A stretch of DNA of 37,410 nucleotides from a virus. The notes beneath the pieces are model-generated. The model made no database searches. It worked only from the letters and a program-made list of their open reading frames with translations, and was not told where the DNA came from. Positions 24,981 to 32,711 of the stretch are shown here, piece by piece. The stretch's first letter is position 1; each line of letters starts with the position of its first letter. The stretch is taken from IMG/VR virus record IMGVR_UViG_3300044530_001005, positions 1 to 37,410 of that record; one strand, written 5' to 3'. Both the position numbers and the translations under genes were made by a program.

Positions 24981-25427
24981 ATGTCTAGTGAAAAAAACAA
25001 AGAATATCTTAAAAAAAAACAGAAAAATTTTAAATTAAAAGGTTCTGACGAAAATCTTTATAATTTTGATGATTTGTGTGACGAACATAAAAAAGTTGCA
25101 AATAATATTTTAGAAACATTTAATGAGGTTAACGGTGATAAATTATTATTTGAACAAACTATCAAAACACGATTTAAATTGTTAGGTGAAAAAAATATTA
25201 AAAAAGAAGATAATCCTTTTGTTCAAATTATTGAAAAAGAAGGAACGTACTGTGCATTACAAGGTTATGTTACTGAAGTTGAAAATGGTATGTTAGTAAA
25301 ATATCCGATTGTAAGTTTTGTTGCTGATATAAGACAATACGAAAAAGTTTATAGAAAAATATTATTTGATGTAAAACAATTTTTTATAGATAATCCCGAG
25401 GCTTTAAAAATAAAAAATACCGATTAA
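24981..25427 (+). CDS. Hypothetical protein
   Basis: A 148-residue Lys-rich protein with a charged, mostly helical N-terminal half and the C-terminal strand-like segment GTYCALQGYVTEVENGMLVK. No known motif is recognised. It is transcribed from its own late core and is separated by 30 bases from the following oxygenase gene. Confidence 0.55.
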   Translation: MSSEKNKEYLKKKQKNFKLKGSDENLYNFDDLCDEHKKVANNILETFNEVNGDKLLFEQTIKTRFKLLGEKNIKKEDNPFVQIIEKEGTYCALQGYVTEVENGMLVKYPIVSFVADIRQYEKVYRKILFDVKQFFIDNPEALKIKNTD

Positions 25428-25457
25428 ATTTTTAATATAAGTATACGTGATAATATT

Positions 25458-26078
25458 ATGAGTACTGACGAATATATAACTCTGCCAAATATAGGCATTT
25501 TAAAAACAAAAATACCTGACAATCTGTATTTAGATTTGTTAGATGAATGTTTGCATTGTGAAAATAATGAACGTAGAATTACGGGTTTAACTTCTTCTGG
25601 TGTACCAAATCATTACGTTTTAGAAAAAAATTTAAATCAATTCAAAGAATACATATCGTCTGTTACCTTACGGTACGAAAAACAGTCTGGATATTTAAAA
25701 ACTATTAAACACTTAGATAGAGATTGTTATTTAACTATTGATACCCCTTGGATTAATTTACAAAAAAAAAATGAATTTTTACCTAATCATTTTCACGATG
25801 GTGTAATAAGTTATAGTTTGTGGATGAAAATTCCTTATGATGAGCAAGAAGAAATTAATTATAAAAAATTAAAAGATCATCAAAGTCTTTATTCCTTTGA
25901 GTTTACTTATGCAAACATTTTAGGTAATATATCAACAACGCCTATAAAGGCTACAAAAGAAATTGAAGGTTATTTAATAATGTTTCCTTCAAATTTAACT
26001 CATTGTGTGTATCCTTTTTATTCAAGTGATGGTACTAGAATTTCAATATCAGGAAATATAAAATTTTTAACAAAATGA
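25458..26078 (+). CDS. 2OG-Fe(II) oxygenase (2OG-FeII_Oxy_5 type)
   Basis: A 206-residue protein matching the phage 2OG oxygenase family with motif 'N.H.H...ysg..Yl..P'. Here N110-H111-F-H113-D114 is followed by GVISYSLWMKIP, then FPSNLTHCVYPFYSSDGTRI with H182 and R194. The FPS-x-L-x-H-x-V-x-P...R block is very characteristic, and the pattern fits well apart from the degenerate first motif. It is first in a run of oxygenase and halogenase genes (25458-28099). Probably a cytoplasmic enzyme acting on a small molecule or protein side chain; the target is unknown. Confidence 0.78.
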   Translation: MSTDEYITLPNIGILKTKIPDNLYLDLLDECLHCENNERRITGLTSSGVPNHYVLEKNLNQFKEYISSVTLRYEKQSGYLKTIKHLDRDCYLTIDTPWINLQKKNEFLPNHFHDGVISYSLWMKIPYDEQEEINYKKLKDHQSLYSFEFTYANILGNISTTPIKATKEIEGYLIMFPSNLTHCVYPFYSSDGTRISISGNIKFLTK

Positions 26079-26082
26079 TGGT

Positions 26083-26562
26083 ATGAAAACTATAAAAAAT
26101 TTTTTAGATAATTCTATTTTTTTTGACTTGAAAAAACAATTAATGGGTCAGGATTTAGAATGGCACTATCACAATAGTCAAACACCTTTGGATACTGATG
26201 ACGAATATTTTGACCATTGTTTTTATAACAAATATGAAATATCTTCACATAGATTTGATTTGATTAAACCTATTGTAGAAAAATTAAAATGTAAATCTTT
26301 AATTCAGGTTAGAGCTAATCTTTTAATAAAAAAAGAAAAAGCAAAGTTTTCAGAATTTCATACTGATTATAGTTATGAGTGTAATACTGCTATATTTTAT
26401 ATAAACAGTTGTAATGGATACACGGAATTTTTTGATGAAAAAAAATCAATAGTAAATTGCGAAGAAAATAAAATAGTTATTTTTAATTCTCAAATAAAAC
26501 ATAGAGCTGTATCTCAAACTGATACAAAACAAAGAATTGTTATTAATTTAAATTATTTTTAA
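26083..26562 (+). CDS. Small 2OG-Fe(II) oxygenase
   Basis: A 159-residue protein with H93-T-D95 (FSEFHTDYSYE), H140 (QIKHRAVSQTD) and R151 (RIVINLNYF), an HxD...H...R set. It is clearly related to the 164-residue protein at 34332, sharing the order 'R.NL...... HTD ... YvN..NGyT ... H...... R..IN.NY' to the last residue. It is four bases behind the preceding oxygenase and four bases before the halogenase gene, so the three are likely co-expressed. Substrate unknown. Confidence 0.75.
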   Translation: MKTIKNFLDNSIFFDLKKQLMGQDLEWHYHNSQTPLDTDDEYFDHCFYNKYEISSHRFDLIKPIVEKLKCKSLIQVRANLLIKKEKAKFSEFHTDYSYECNTAIFYINSCNGYTEFFDEKKSIVNCEENKIVIFNSQIKHRAVSQTDTKQRIVINLNYF

Positions 26563-26566
26563 TATT

Positions 26567-28099
26567 ATGAAACTTAAAAAAATTATGATTGTGGGTGGCG
26601 GCTCGGCTGGTTGGATGACTGCAGCTACTCTTATTAAACAATTTCCAAATTTAGATATAACCCTAATAGAGTCTCCTAATATTTCTACAGTAGGAGTAGG
26701 AGAAAGTACTATAGGTGGTATAAGACTTTGGACAAATTGGTTGGGTATAGACGATAAAGAATTTTTAAAATACACAGATGGTAGTTATAAATTAAGTATT
26801 AAATTTACCGATTTTTACAAAAAAGGAGAGGCCTTTCACTATCCTTTTGGGCGACCAGATATTACTGATTGTAGTTCTGGATTAAACGATTGGTGGTGGA
26901 AAAAATTTAATTATTCAGAAACTCCATATAGTGATTATGCAACTTCTTATTTTCCTCAAATGGCTTTAGTAAATGAAAACAAATGTTTTTATAATGAAAA
27001 AAATGAAATTCCTTTTTTATTTAAAAAAGATACAGCATTTCATTTTGATGCAACAAAATTTGCTTTATGGTTAAAAGACAAATATTGTTTGCCTAGAGGA
27101 GTAAAACATTTAAAAGAAGAAGTTAATACAGTTGAACTTGGTGAAGAAGGTATCGTGTCGGTAAATAATCATTTAAAAGCAGACTTGTTTGTTGATTGTA
27201 CTGGATTTAAATCTTTGTTATTAGATAAAACTTTAAAAGAACCTTTTGAATCTTATGCAGATATGTTACCTAATAATTCTGCTTGGGCTACAAGAATAAA
27301 TTATAAAAATAAAAAAGAAGAATTGGTTGGTTACACAAATTGTACAGCTATTCAAAACGGATGGGTTTGGAATATACCATTGTGGAGTAGAATAGGAACA
27401 GGTTATGTTTATTCTGACAAATTTGTTTCCGATGATGACGCATTAAAAGAATTTCAAAAACATTTAAAAACTGACGAATTGGAATTTAAAAAAATTAAAA
27501 TGCGTGTAGGCATACATAAAAGATTGTGGGTTAAAAATGTTGTTGCTATAGGACTGGCAGCTGGTTTTATAGAACCACTTGAAAGTAACGGCCTATTTAC
27601 AGTACACGAATTTTTATTAAAATTAATAAGAAATTTAAATAGAGATAATATTTCTCAATGGGATAGAGATAATTTTAATTATGATTGTAAAATAATGTTT
27701 AGAAACTTTGCTGAATTTGTTGCTTTACATTATGCACTATCTCATAGAGATGATACTGAATACTGGAAATCAAATTTAAATAAAGAGTGGTCAAAAGATT
27801 TGATTGATTTGAAAAAAACATTGGTTACAGGATTTGTACACGCTGCTTTATGTAGAACACACGATTTCCAATTTAATCCTAACGAAGGATTGCATTGTAT
27901 ATCTGCTGGTATGCATTGGGGTCCTACAGAAAAAACAACAATAGATTGGTTAAATAGTTATAGAGATTTGAATGATTTAAGAAATTTTGAAAAACAATGT
28001 ATTGAAAAATTAAACGAAAAAAAAGAAATTTGGAAAAACGCTATAAAGGATAAACCTAGTTTACACGATTTTTTAAAAGAAAATATTTATAAAGATTAG
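26567..28099 (+). CDS. FAD-dependent halogenase (tryptophan-halogenase family)
   Basis: A 510-residue protein with the GxGxxG FAD-binding motif of this family at residues 10-16 (GGGSAGW), GVGEST at 43-48, a candidate catalytic lysine K75 (DGSYKLSIKF), the diagnostic WxWxIP at W266-V-W268-N-I-P271, and FIEPLES at 334-340, where E339 matches the glutamate that assists Lys in PrnA/RebH. Full length and complete motifs indicate an active enzyme that uses FADH2, O2 and halide to make a halogenating species. A flavin reductase is not seen in the window. A marine phage relative, VirX1 of cyanophage Syn10, is an established iodinating enzyme. The substrate here is unknown. Confidence 0.88.
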   Translation: MKLKKIMIVGGGSAGWMTAATLIKQFPNLDITLIESPNISTVGVGESTIGGIRLWTNWLGIDDKEFLKYTDGSYKLSIKFTDFYKKGEAFHYPFGRPDITDCSSGLNDWWWKKFNYSETPYSDYATSYFPQMALVNENKCFYNEKNEIPFLFKKDTAFHFDATKFALWLKDKYCLPRGVKHLKEEVNTVELGEEGIVSVNNHLKADLFVDCTGFKSLLLDKTLKEPFESYADMLPNNSAWATRINYKNKKEELVGYTNCTAIQNGWVWNIPLWSRIGTGYVYSDKFVSDDDALKEFQKHLKTDELEFKKIKMRVGIHKRLWVKNVVAIGLAAGFIEPLESNGLFTVHEFLLKLIRNLNRDNISQWDRDNFNYDCKIMFRNFAEFVALHYALSHRDDTEYWKSNLNKEWSKDLIDLKKTLVTGFVHAALCRTHDFQFNPNEGLHCISAGMHWGPTEKTTIDWLNSYRDLNDLRNFEKQCIEKLNEKKEIWKNAIKDKPSLHDFLKENIYKD

Positions 28100-28113
28100 T
28101 TTAAAAAAAGTGT

Positions 28114-28121
28114 TATAAATA
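28114..28121 (+). promoter_or_regulatory. T4-type late promoter core TATAAATA
   Basis: An exact core nine bases before the ATG at 28131, heading the oxygenase, heme oxygenase and bilin reductase unit. Confidence 0.7.
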
Positions 28122-28130
28122 ATTATTATT

Positions 28131-28898
28131 ATGATTACAACAAATAAATATTGGTGTTTTAATTCTCAGTTATCACCTGAAGTATGTGATGAAATAATTA
28201 AATTAGGAACATCTTCAATTGAAAAAAATAAAAAACTTGGAATTTCTTCTGTTGCTTATACTTTTGGTAATAAAGAAAAATCTGATGACAAAAAAGTTTC
28301 TCAAGGCGAACTTTCTATTCAACAATTAAAAAATACGCAAGATAAAAATAATATAGAAGATGTATATATAAGAGATAGTGAAGTATCCTGGTTAAATGAT
28401 AAATGGTTATATGATACTATTTTACCTTATGTTAGAACAGCTAATAAAAATTCAGGTTGGAAATATGATATAGATTATTTTGAGAATTTTCAATTTACTG
28501 TTTATAATTCACCAGGAGGTTTTTATGGTTGGCACAATGATATGTCAACAGATCATCACGCTTCATACAAAAGATATATTTATGGAATAACTGAAGTTCC
28601 TTTAAGAAAAGATGGACACTTACCTTTTGGATATACAAAAGATAATAATTTAGTAGGCAAATTAAGAAAAATAAGTGTAACTATAAATTTAACAAATCCT
28701 TTAAGTTATGAAGGAGGAAATTTAAAATTTGATTTTGGAAATCATTTTGAAGGAGATAGATTTTATGAATGTGTTGAAAGTAGACAACAAGGTTCTATTA
28801 TTGTTTTTCCTTCTTATTCATATCACTGTGTAACTCCTGTAACAAAAGGGACACGATATAGTTTAGTACTATGGTGTTCTGGAAAGCCTTTTAAATGA
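28131..28898 (+). CDS. PKHD-type 2OG-Fe(II) oxygenase (hydroxylase)
   Basis: A 255-residue protein. The N-terminus (CFNSQLSPEVCDEIIKLG) is the standard start of prolyl-4-hydroxylase-like phage oxygenases. H135-N-D137 (FYGWHNDMST), the strand ISVTINLTNPLSYEGGNLKF, H232 (SYHCVTPVTKGTRYSL) and R242 complete the 2OG/Fe(II) site. The spacing and 'yeGG.L.f......g....FpSy..H.V.PVt.G.RyslV.W' block are classic for the PKHD family. It is first gene of the unit that leads to ho1 and pcyX. Its stop overlaps the next start (ATGA). Substrate unknown. Confidence 0.88.
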   Translation: MITTNKYWCFNSQLSPEVCDEIIKLGTSSIEKNKKLGISSVAYTFGNKEKSDDKKVSQGELSIQQLKNTQDKNNIEDVYIRDSEVSWLNDKWLYDTILPYVRTANKNSGWKYDIDYFENFQFTVYNSPGGFYGWHNDMSTDHHASYKRYIYGITEVPLRKDGHLPFGYTKDNNLVGKLRKISVTINLTNPLSYEGGNLKFDFGNHFEGDRFYECVESRQQGSIIVFPSYSYHCVTPVTKGTRYSLVLWCSGKPFK

Positions 28899-29536
28899 CA
28901 TCTATAGAATATTTTAAAGAAAACAAATATATAGTAATAAGAAATTTTATTCCTACTGACACTGTACCATTATATTATGAATATTGTAAAATGCAGGTTC
29001 AATCAATAGATTATAAAATAACAAATTTTAAAAATTCATATGATGAAAAATGGGATGGAAAATTTACAGACACTCAGGCTACAAATGTTTTTAGTAAATA
29101 CGGCGACATTTTAATGGATTCAACTTTAAAATTGCTAACTTATAAAGCAGAGGAATACACTGGATTAAAATTACTACCTAATTATTCTTATTGGAGATTA
29201 TATGAAAAAGGCAGTATATTAGAAAAACATAAAGATAGACCTAGTTGTGAAATTTCTGCAACCTTAAACTTAGGAGCAAATTTATCAAATATTGATACAC
29301 AAATTTATCCTAACTATCAATGGCCAATATTTGTTTCAAGCAATGGTAAAGATATACCGATTCATTTAGAGCCAGGAGATGCTATGATTTATAGAGGATG
29401 CGAAATAGAACATTGGAGAGATGAATTTATAGGATTAAATAATGCTCAAGTGTTTTTTCATTGGAATGAAAAAAACGGACCATATTCTATAGAAAATGAT
29501 GGAAGACCTTTACTGGGAATTCCTTCTGTCAGTTAA
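28895..29536 (+). CDS. 2OG-Fe(II) oxygenase-like protein (phage P4H-like)
   Basis: A 213-residue protein beginning with 'NKYIVIRNFIP', the typical start of 2OG oxygenases. H112-K-D114 (LEKHKDRPSCEISATLNLG), then a 'PGDAMIYRG.eieHWRDeF.G' block with H173 and a terminal FFHW fit a small P4H-like family in T4-like marine phages. An arginine at the usual 2OG position is not obvious, so 2OG binding may use another residue. It overlaps the previous stop (ATGA) and is two bases from the heme oxygenase gene. Substrate unknown. Confidence 0.7.
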   Translation: MTSIEYFKENKYIVIRNFIPTDTVPLYYEYCKMQVQSIDYKITNFKNSYDEKWDGKFTDTQATNVFSKYGDILMDSTLKLLTYKAEEYTGLKLLPNYSYWRLYEKGSILEKHKDRPSCEISATLNLGANLSNIDTQIYPNYQWPIFVSSNGKDIPIHLEPGDAMIYRGCEIEHWRDEFIGLNNAQVFFHWNEKNGPYSIENDGRPLLGIPSVS

Positions 29537-29538
29537 TT

Positions 29539-30117
29539 ATGTTAAATATTAAAGAATTAACTTTAGAAGAACATAAAAAAGCTGAAGAAGAACCTTTTGT
29601 GCAAACTCTTATGTCTGGCCAAATACCACCAGACCTTTATGCCACATATTTGTTTAATCTATTACAGTGTTATTCAACACTAGAGAAATATGCTTTTGAA
29701 AACGGCCTGTTTAGACAAACACCTGGCCTTGACAGAGCGCAAAAAATAGACCACGACTTTCGTTCACTATGGAATCAACCGAATAAACCACACATCACAG
29801 ATAGCACTTTAAGATACGTTTATCACTTAGATACAATTAAAAGTGATGCTGAAAAATTATATGCACATATCTATGTAAGACATATGGGAGATTTATATGG
29901 AGGACAAATGATTAAAAGAAAAACACCTGGCCCTAATACATATCTTGTTTTTTTAAAACCTGAAGAAACAAAAAGAGTTGTAAGAGAATTAATAAATCAA
30001 TATATGAACACGTATCAAGTAAACGTGGTCGCTGAAGCTAAATTATGTTTTGAATATGCTACAGAACTATTTAAGGAAATGAATGATTTGGGAAAATCTT
30101 ATACAGTGCAAGAATAA
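29539..30117 (+). CDS. ho1: Heme oxygenase
   Basis: A 192-residue protein of the biliverdin-producing heme oxygenase family. Proximal heme ligand H12 lies in LTLEEHKKAEEEPFVQTLMS, and the distal helix motif is GDLYGGQM at residues 117-124 (family GDLSGGQ, with D118 as the oxygen-activating aspartate). Lys- and Arg-rich C-terminal helices also fit. The enzyme opens heme to biliverdin IX-alpha, CO and Fe(II), using reduced ferredoxin in bacteria and phages. Its stop overlaps the bilin reductase gene by 35 bases, so the two are translationally linked. The cofactor supply is host-derived. Confidence 0.93.
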   Translation: MLNIKELTLEEHKKAEEEPFVQTLMSGQIPPDLYATYLFNLLQCYSTLEKYAFENGLFRQTPGLDRAQKIDHDFRSLWNQPNKPHITDSTLRYVYHLDTIKSDAEKLYAHIYVRHMGDLYGGQMIKRKTPGPNTYLVFLKPEETKRVVRELINQYMNTYQVNVVAEAKLCFEYATELFKEMNDLGKSYTVQE

Positions 30118-30766
30118 TATCATAGACATATTAGATTTAAATTGTGTAGAATACTTTGAGGAAGGTATGACACGATTTAATAAAGAAGGTTGGGTCAATC
30201 GTACTTGGAAAAATGACAACATAAGACGAGCACACGTTGACGTGGTTGATGCAAGAGATACTAAAGGTTTATGGATGATGCACGTTTGTTTATTTCCTGG
30301 CCTTACAAATGGTGGCCCAATATATGGATTTGATGTAATAGCAGGTAAGAATAAAGTAACAGGTGCATTCCACGATTTTTCACCATTACTTAAAAAAGAA
30401 CACCCATTAACGAATTGGTTTATCAATGAAACAAAATGGTATAAACCGAGTAAAGAGAGAGAGTTACCAGATTGGGCAAAGGCCATCTTTAGTGGTGGTA
30501 TGATTGCGGCTGGTAATATACAAACAGAAGAAGAATTGTTCCAAGTCACAACAATGGCCGAAAGTAATTTACATAACTACTTAGATAAAATTGTTAATTT
30601 CAAAAATGACTCAAAACAAGAAGATGTTATAAAGGCACAGAATTACTACTGTGAATATCAACAACAAAACCCACATACACCTAGAGTTATGTTATCTTTA
30701 GGTTTGAAAGAAGAAGATGTAATAGCTTTCAATAAAGACCATCTTTTTCCAAAGATAAATACTTAA
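30083..30766 (+). CDS. pcyX: Ferredoxin-dependent bilin reductase, PcyX-like
   Basis: A 227-residue member of the ferredoxin-dependent bilin reductase family, from residue alignment with PcyA: IRRAHVDVVDARD, MMHVCLFPG, GPIYGFDVIAG and FHDFSP all match in order. D84 aligns with the catalytic PcyA D105 and H67 with H88. D53 replaces PcyA E76. D219 near the C-terminus is a candidate counterpart of PebS D206. The retained His together with Asp for Glu76 points to PcyX, the phage enzyme reported to make phycoerythrobilin from biliverdin, rather than PebS or PcyA. It is a soluble cytoplasmic enzyme. ATG at 30083 overlaps ho1 by 35 bases; a start at residue 29 would lose conserved sequence. Confidence 0.85.
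   Translation: MIWENLIQCKNNIIDILDLNCVEYFEEGMTRFNKEGWVNRTWKNDNIRRAHVDVVDARDTKGLWMMHVCLFPGLTNGGPIYGFDVIAGKNKVTGAFHDFSPLLKKEHPLTNWFINETKWYKPSKERELPDWAKAIFSGGMIAAGNIQTEEELFQVTTMAESNLHNYLDKIVNFKNDSKQEDVIKAQNYYCEYQQQNPHTPRVMLSLGLKEEDVIAFNKDHLFPKINT
30754..30761 (+). promoter_or_regulatory. Variant late promoter core GATAAATA
   Basis: One mismatch to TATAAATA (first base), at the end of the pcyX gene and six bases before the ATG of the outer-membrane protein gene. Cyanophage late promoters tolerate a variable first base. Confidence 0.4.
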
Positions 30767-30767
30767 T

Positions 30768-31868
30768 ATGAAATTAGATAAGAAATTGATAATACAATAT
30801 GTTGCAGTTATTATAATATTTTTAATTGCTTTACTTTTAACTTCAATTGTAAAAGCAGATGAAAAGAAAATATCTGAATTAGAGAAAAGAATATCACAAT
30901 TAGAATCAAACAAACTATCAATACCTAAAGGCCTTTTTATTGCAGGTGAAGTTGAAGCTTATTATGATGACCGTACTTACGATAGTGGTTTAGACTCAAG
31001 AGCTGAATTGCAAATAGGCATTACACATAAGTTTAATAATCATTATGTAAATTGGACTGGCGCTTCAATGTTATACGATACTTATTATTCACTTGATACT
31101 ACTTTAAACAATACGGTACAAGAAAAACAAATGGGATTTGGTAATGACTATTACAGATTATATCTTGGTGAAACAGACGCACAACGTTTAGGTTTTGCTA
31201 AGACACCTAAAGTAGGTGCACCATTAATTATTACACAAACAAATTCAAGGTTAGACCATAGAGAGAAAACAGTTCTAGCGATTGGTGGTTTTAATTGGGA
31301 CGATCAATTTGATTTTGATTCATATAGATTAAGAAATGATTTACCATTAGGTTTAGTTGTAGGTTGGGATAACGAGAGAGATGCTTTATATACAAGTGCA
31401 ACAGTAGGACTCTTTGGTTATGCTGATTTATCTTATATGCAAATTAAAAATCCAAAAAGTTCAACAAGTGTTTCTAGCTTTAATGAAAGAACACAACAAG
31501 GTTGGTCATTGGGTGGCAGTTTATATCGTTGGGACATTCCTTTAATATGGGGTACAGAAGTTTGGGAAGATAAAGATACAGGTTTTGCTGACAAAAACAG
31601 ATATGACTACGGTGTGTTATATAGTTTTAATGAAAAAATTTATGGTACTGTTCATAGAACAGAAAATGATGACCTAGGATTTACAGGTAACTATTACGGA
31701 CTTGTTTACAATATACATACAGAAGATGATAAACACAAACGACCAGATAAAAGAGCTGGTTTAGAGTTTGGTTTGTATTACCACGATAAAGAACAAACTT
31801 CAGTGTTTACAGGTGTCTATAAAGATTATAACCCTCAATTATTAGCGACAATACGATATAAGTTCTAA
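30768..31868 (+). CDS. Secreted beta-barrel, porin-like outer-membrane protein
   Basis: A 366-residue protein. A basic N-terminus and hydrophobic core (about residues 9-28) followed by SIVKA, then DEKK, form a typical signal peptide with likely cleavage near residue 31. A coiled coil follows (ISELEKRISQLES). The rest is beta-rich with alternating aromatic and polar residues and many Tyr, Trp and Gly, ending in LLATIRYKF. A C-terminal aromatic residue, particularly Phe, is the hallmark recognised by the BAM complex. This suggests a porin-like trimer. It is unusual for a phage. The gene lies directly after pcyX and before the neck gene gp13. Function unknown: nutrient uptake or superinfection exclusion are possibilities. 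Confidence 0.8.
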   Translation: MKLDKKLIIQYVAVIIIFLIALLLTSIVKADEKKISELEKRISQLESNKLSIPKGLFIAGEVEAYYDDRTYDSGLDSRAELQIGITHKFNNHYVNWTGASMLYDTYYSLDTTLNNTVQEKQMGFGNDYYRLYLGETDAQRLGFAKTPKVGAPLIITQTNSRLDHREKTVLAIGGFNWDDQFDFDSYRLRNDLPLGLVVGWDNERDALYTSATVGLFGYADLSYMQIKNPKSSTSVSSFNERTQQGWSLGGSLYRWDIPLIWGTEVWEDKDTGFADKNRYDYGVLYSFNEKIYGTVHRTENDDLGFTGNYYGLVYNIHTEDDKHKRPDKRAGLEFGLYYHDKEQTSVFTGVYKDYNPQLLATIRYKF

Positions 31869-31877
31869 TCCTATTAT

Positions 31878-31885
31878 TATAAATA
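31878..31885 (+). promoter_or_regulatory. T4-type late promoter core TATAAATA
   Basis: An exact core nine bases before the ATG of gp13, in the morphogenesis block. Confidence 0.75.
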
Positions 31886-31894
31886 GTAGAGATT

Positions 31895-32707
31895 ATGGCA
31901 ACTCCAGCAACACGAGAAACACTTAAACAATATGCTTTAAGAGCATTAGGTAAACCAGTTATAGAGATTAATGCTGATGACGACCAGTTAGAAGATAGAC
32001 TGGACGAAGCCTTACAATTTTATGCTCAATATCACTATGATGGTATTAGACGAACATATCTAAAATATCAAGTAACAGAAACAGATAAAGCCAGATTACA
32101 AGCGTCTTTAGGTTCAACAGAAACGGCCACTAAAAATTCAGTTTCATCTACTTGGTATGAAGGAAGCAATTTTTTAGTAGTGCCTGAAACCGTTATTGGT
32201 GTAACTAATATATTTCCATTTTCAGATAAAGCTAGTATGAATATGTTTGACGTAAGATACCAATTACGTTTAAATGACCTTTATGATTTTGCTTCAACAT
32301 CTATTATTAATTATGATATGGTGTTAAGACATTTAGATTTCTTAGATCAAATATTAGTAGGTATAAAACCTATACGATTTCAACAACACGATAATAGATT
32401 ATATATTGATATGGATTGGGTACACGATTTAGAAGTTGGAGAATTTTTAATTATAGACTGTTATCGTAAATTAGATCCAACAACATACACAGACGTATTT
32501 AATGACCAATGGTTAAAAAGATACGTTACGGCATTATTTAAAAAACAATGGGGAGCTAATCTAAGTAAATTTGATGGAGTAACTATGATTGGCGGAGTTA
32601 AATTAAATGGTGAAAAAATTTATACTGATGCAATTACAGACGTTGAAAAATTAGAAAAAGAAATTAGAGATAGTTTTGAATTAGCACCAGCATTTTTAGT
32701 AGGTTAA
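31895..32707 (+). CDS. gp13: Neck protein gp13 (T4-like)
   Basis: A 270-residue protein with the conserved opening of T4-like gp13 (MATPATRETLKQYALRALGK, PVIEINADDDQLEDRLDEALQF). The family forms the neck connector ring that closes the DNA-filled head before tail attachment, together with gp14. The ATG at 31895 is supported by the family's N-terminus. The late core ends nine bases before it. It is followed by gp14 with a four-base gap. Confidence 0.93.
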   Translation: MATPATRETLKQYALRALGKPVIEINADDDQLEDRLDEALQFYAQYHYDGIRRTYLKYQVTETDKARLQASLGSTETATKNSVSSTWYEGSNFLVVPETVIGVTNIFPFSDKASMNMFDVRYQLRLNDLYDFASTSIINYDMVLRHLDFLDQILVGIKPIRFQQHDNRLYIDMDWVHDLEVGEFLIIDCYRKLDPTTYTDVFNDQWLKRYVTALFKKQWGANLSKFDGVTMIGGVKLNGEKIYTDAITDVEKLEKEIRDSFELAPAFLVG

Positions 32708-32711
32708 TACT

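Noticed and set aside
28084-28091. TATTTATA, a minus-strand late-promoter core, inside the end of the halogenase gene
   Set aside because: No minus-strand gene follows it, so it is likely a chance match in an AT-rich coding sequence.
30067-30549. Minus-strand open frame opposite the bilin reductase
   Set aside because: It overlaps a well-supported gene and has no recognisable domain or start signal.
30083-30766. Reading the bilin reductase as cyanophage PebS
   Set aside because: The His at the PcyA H88 position and the overall block order fit PcyA/PcyX better; as I recall, PebS-type enzymes have Asn there. Not tested by a tree.
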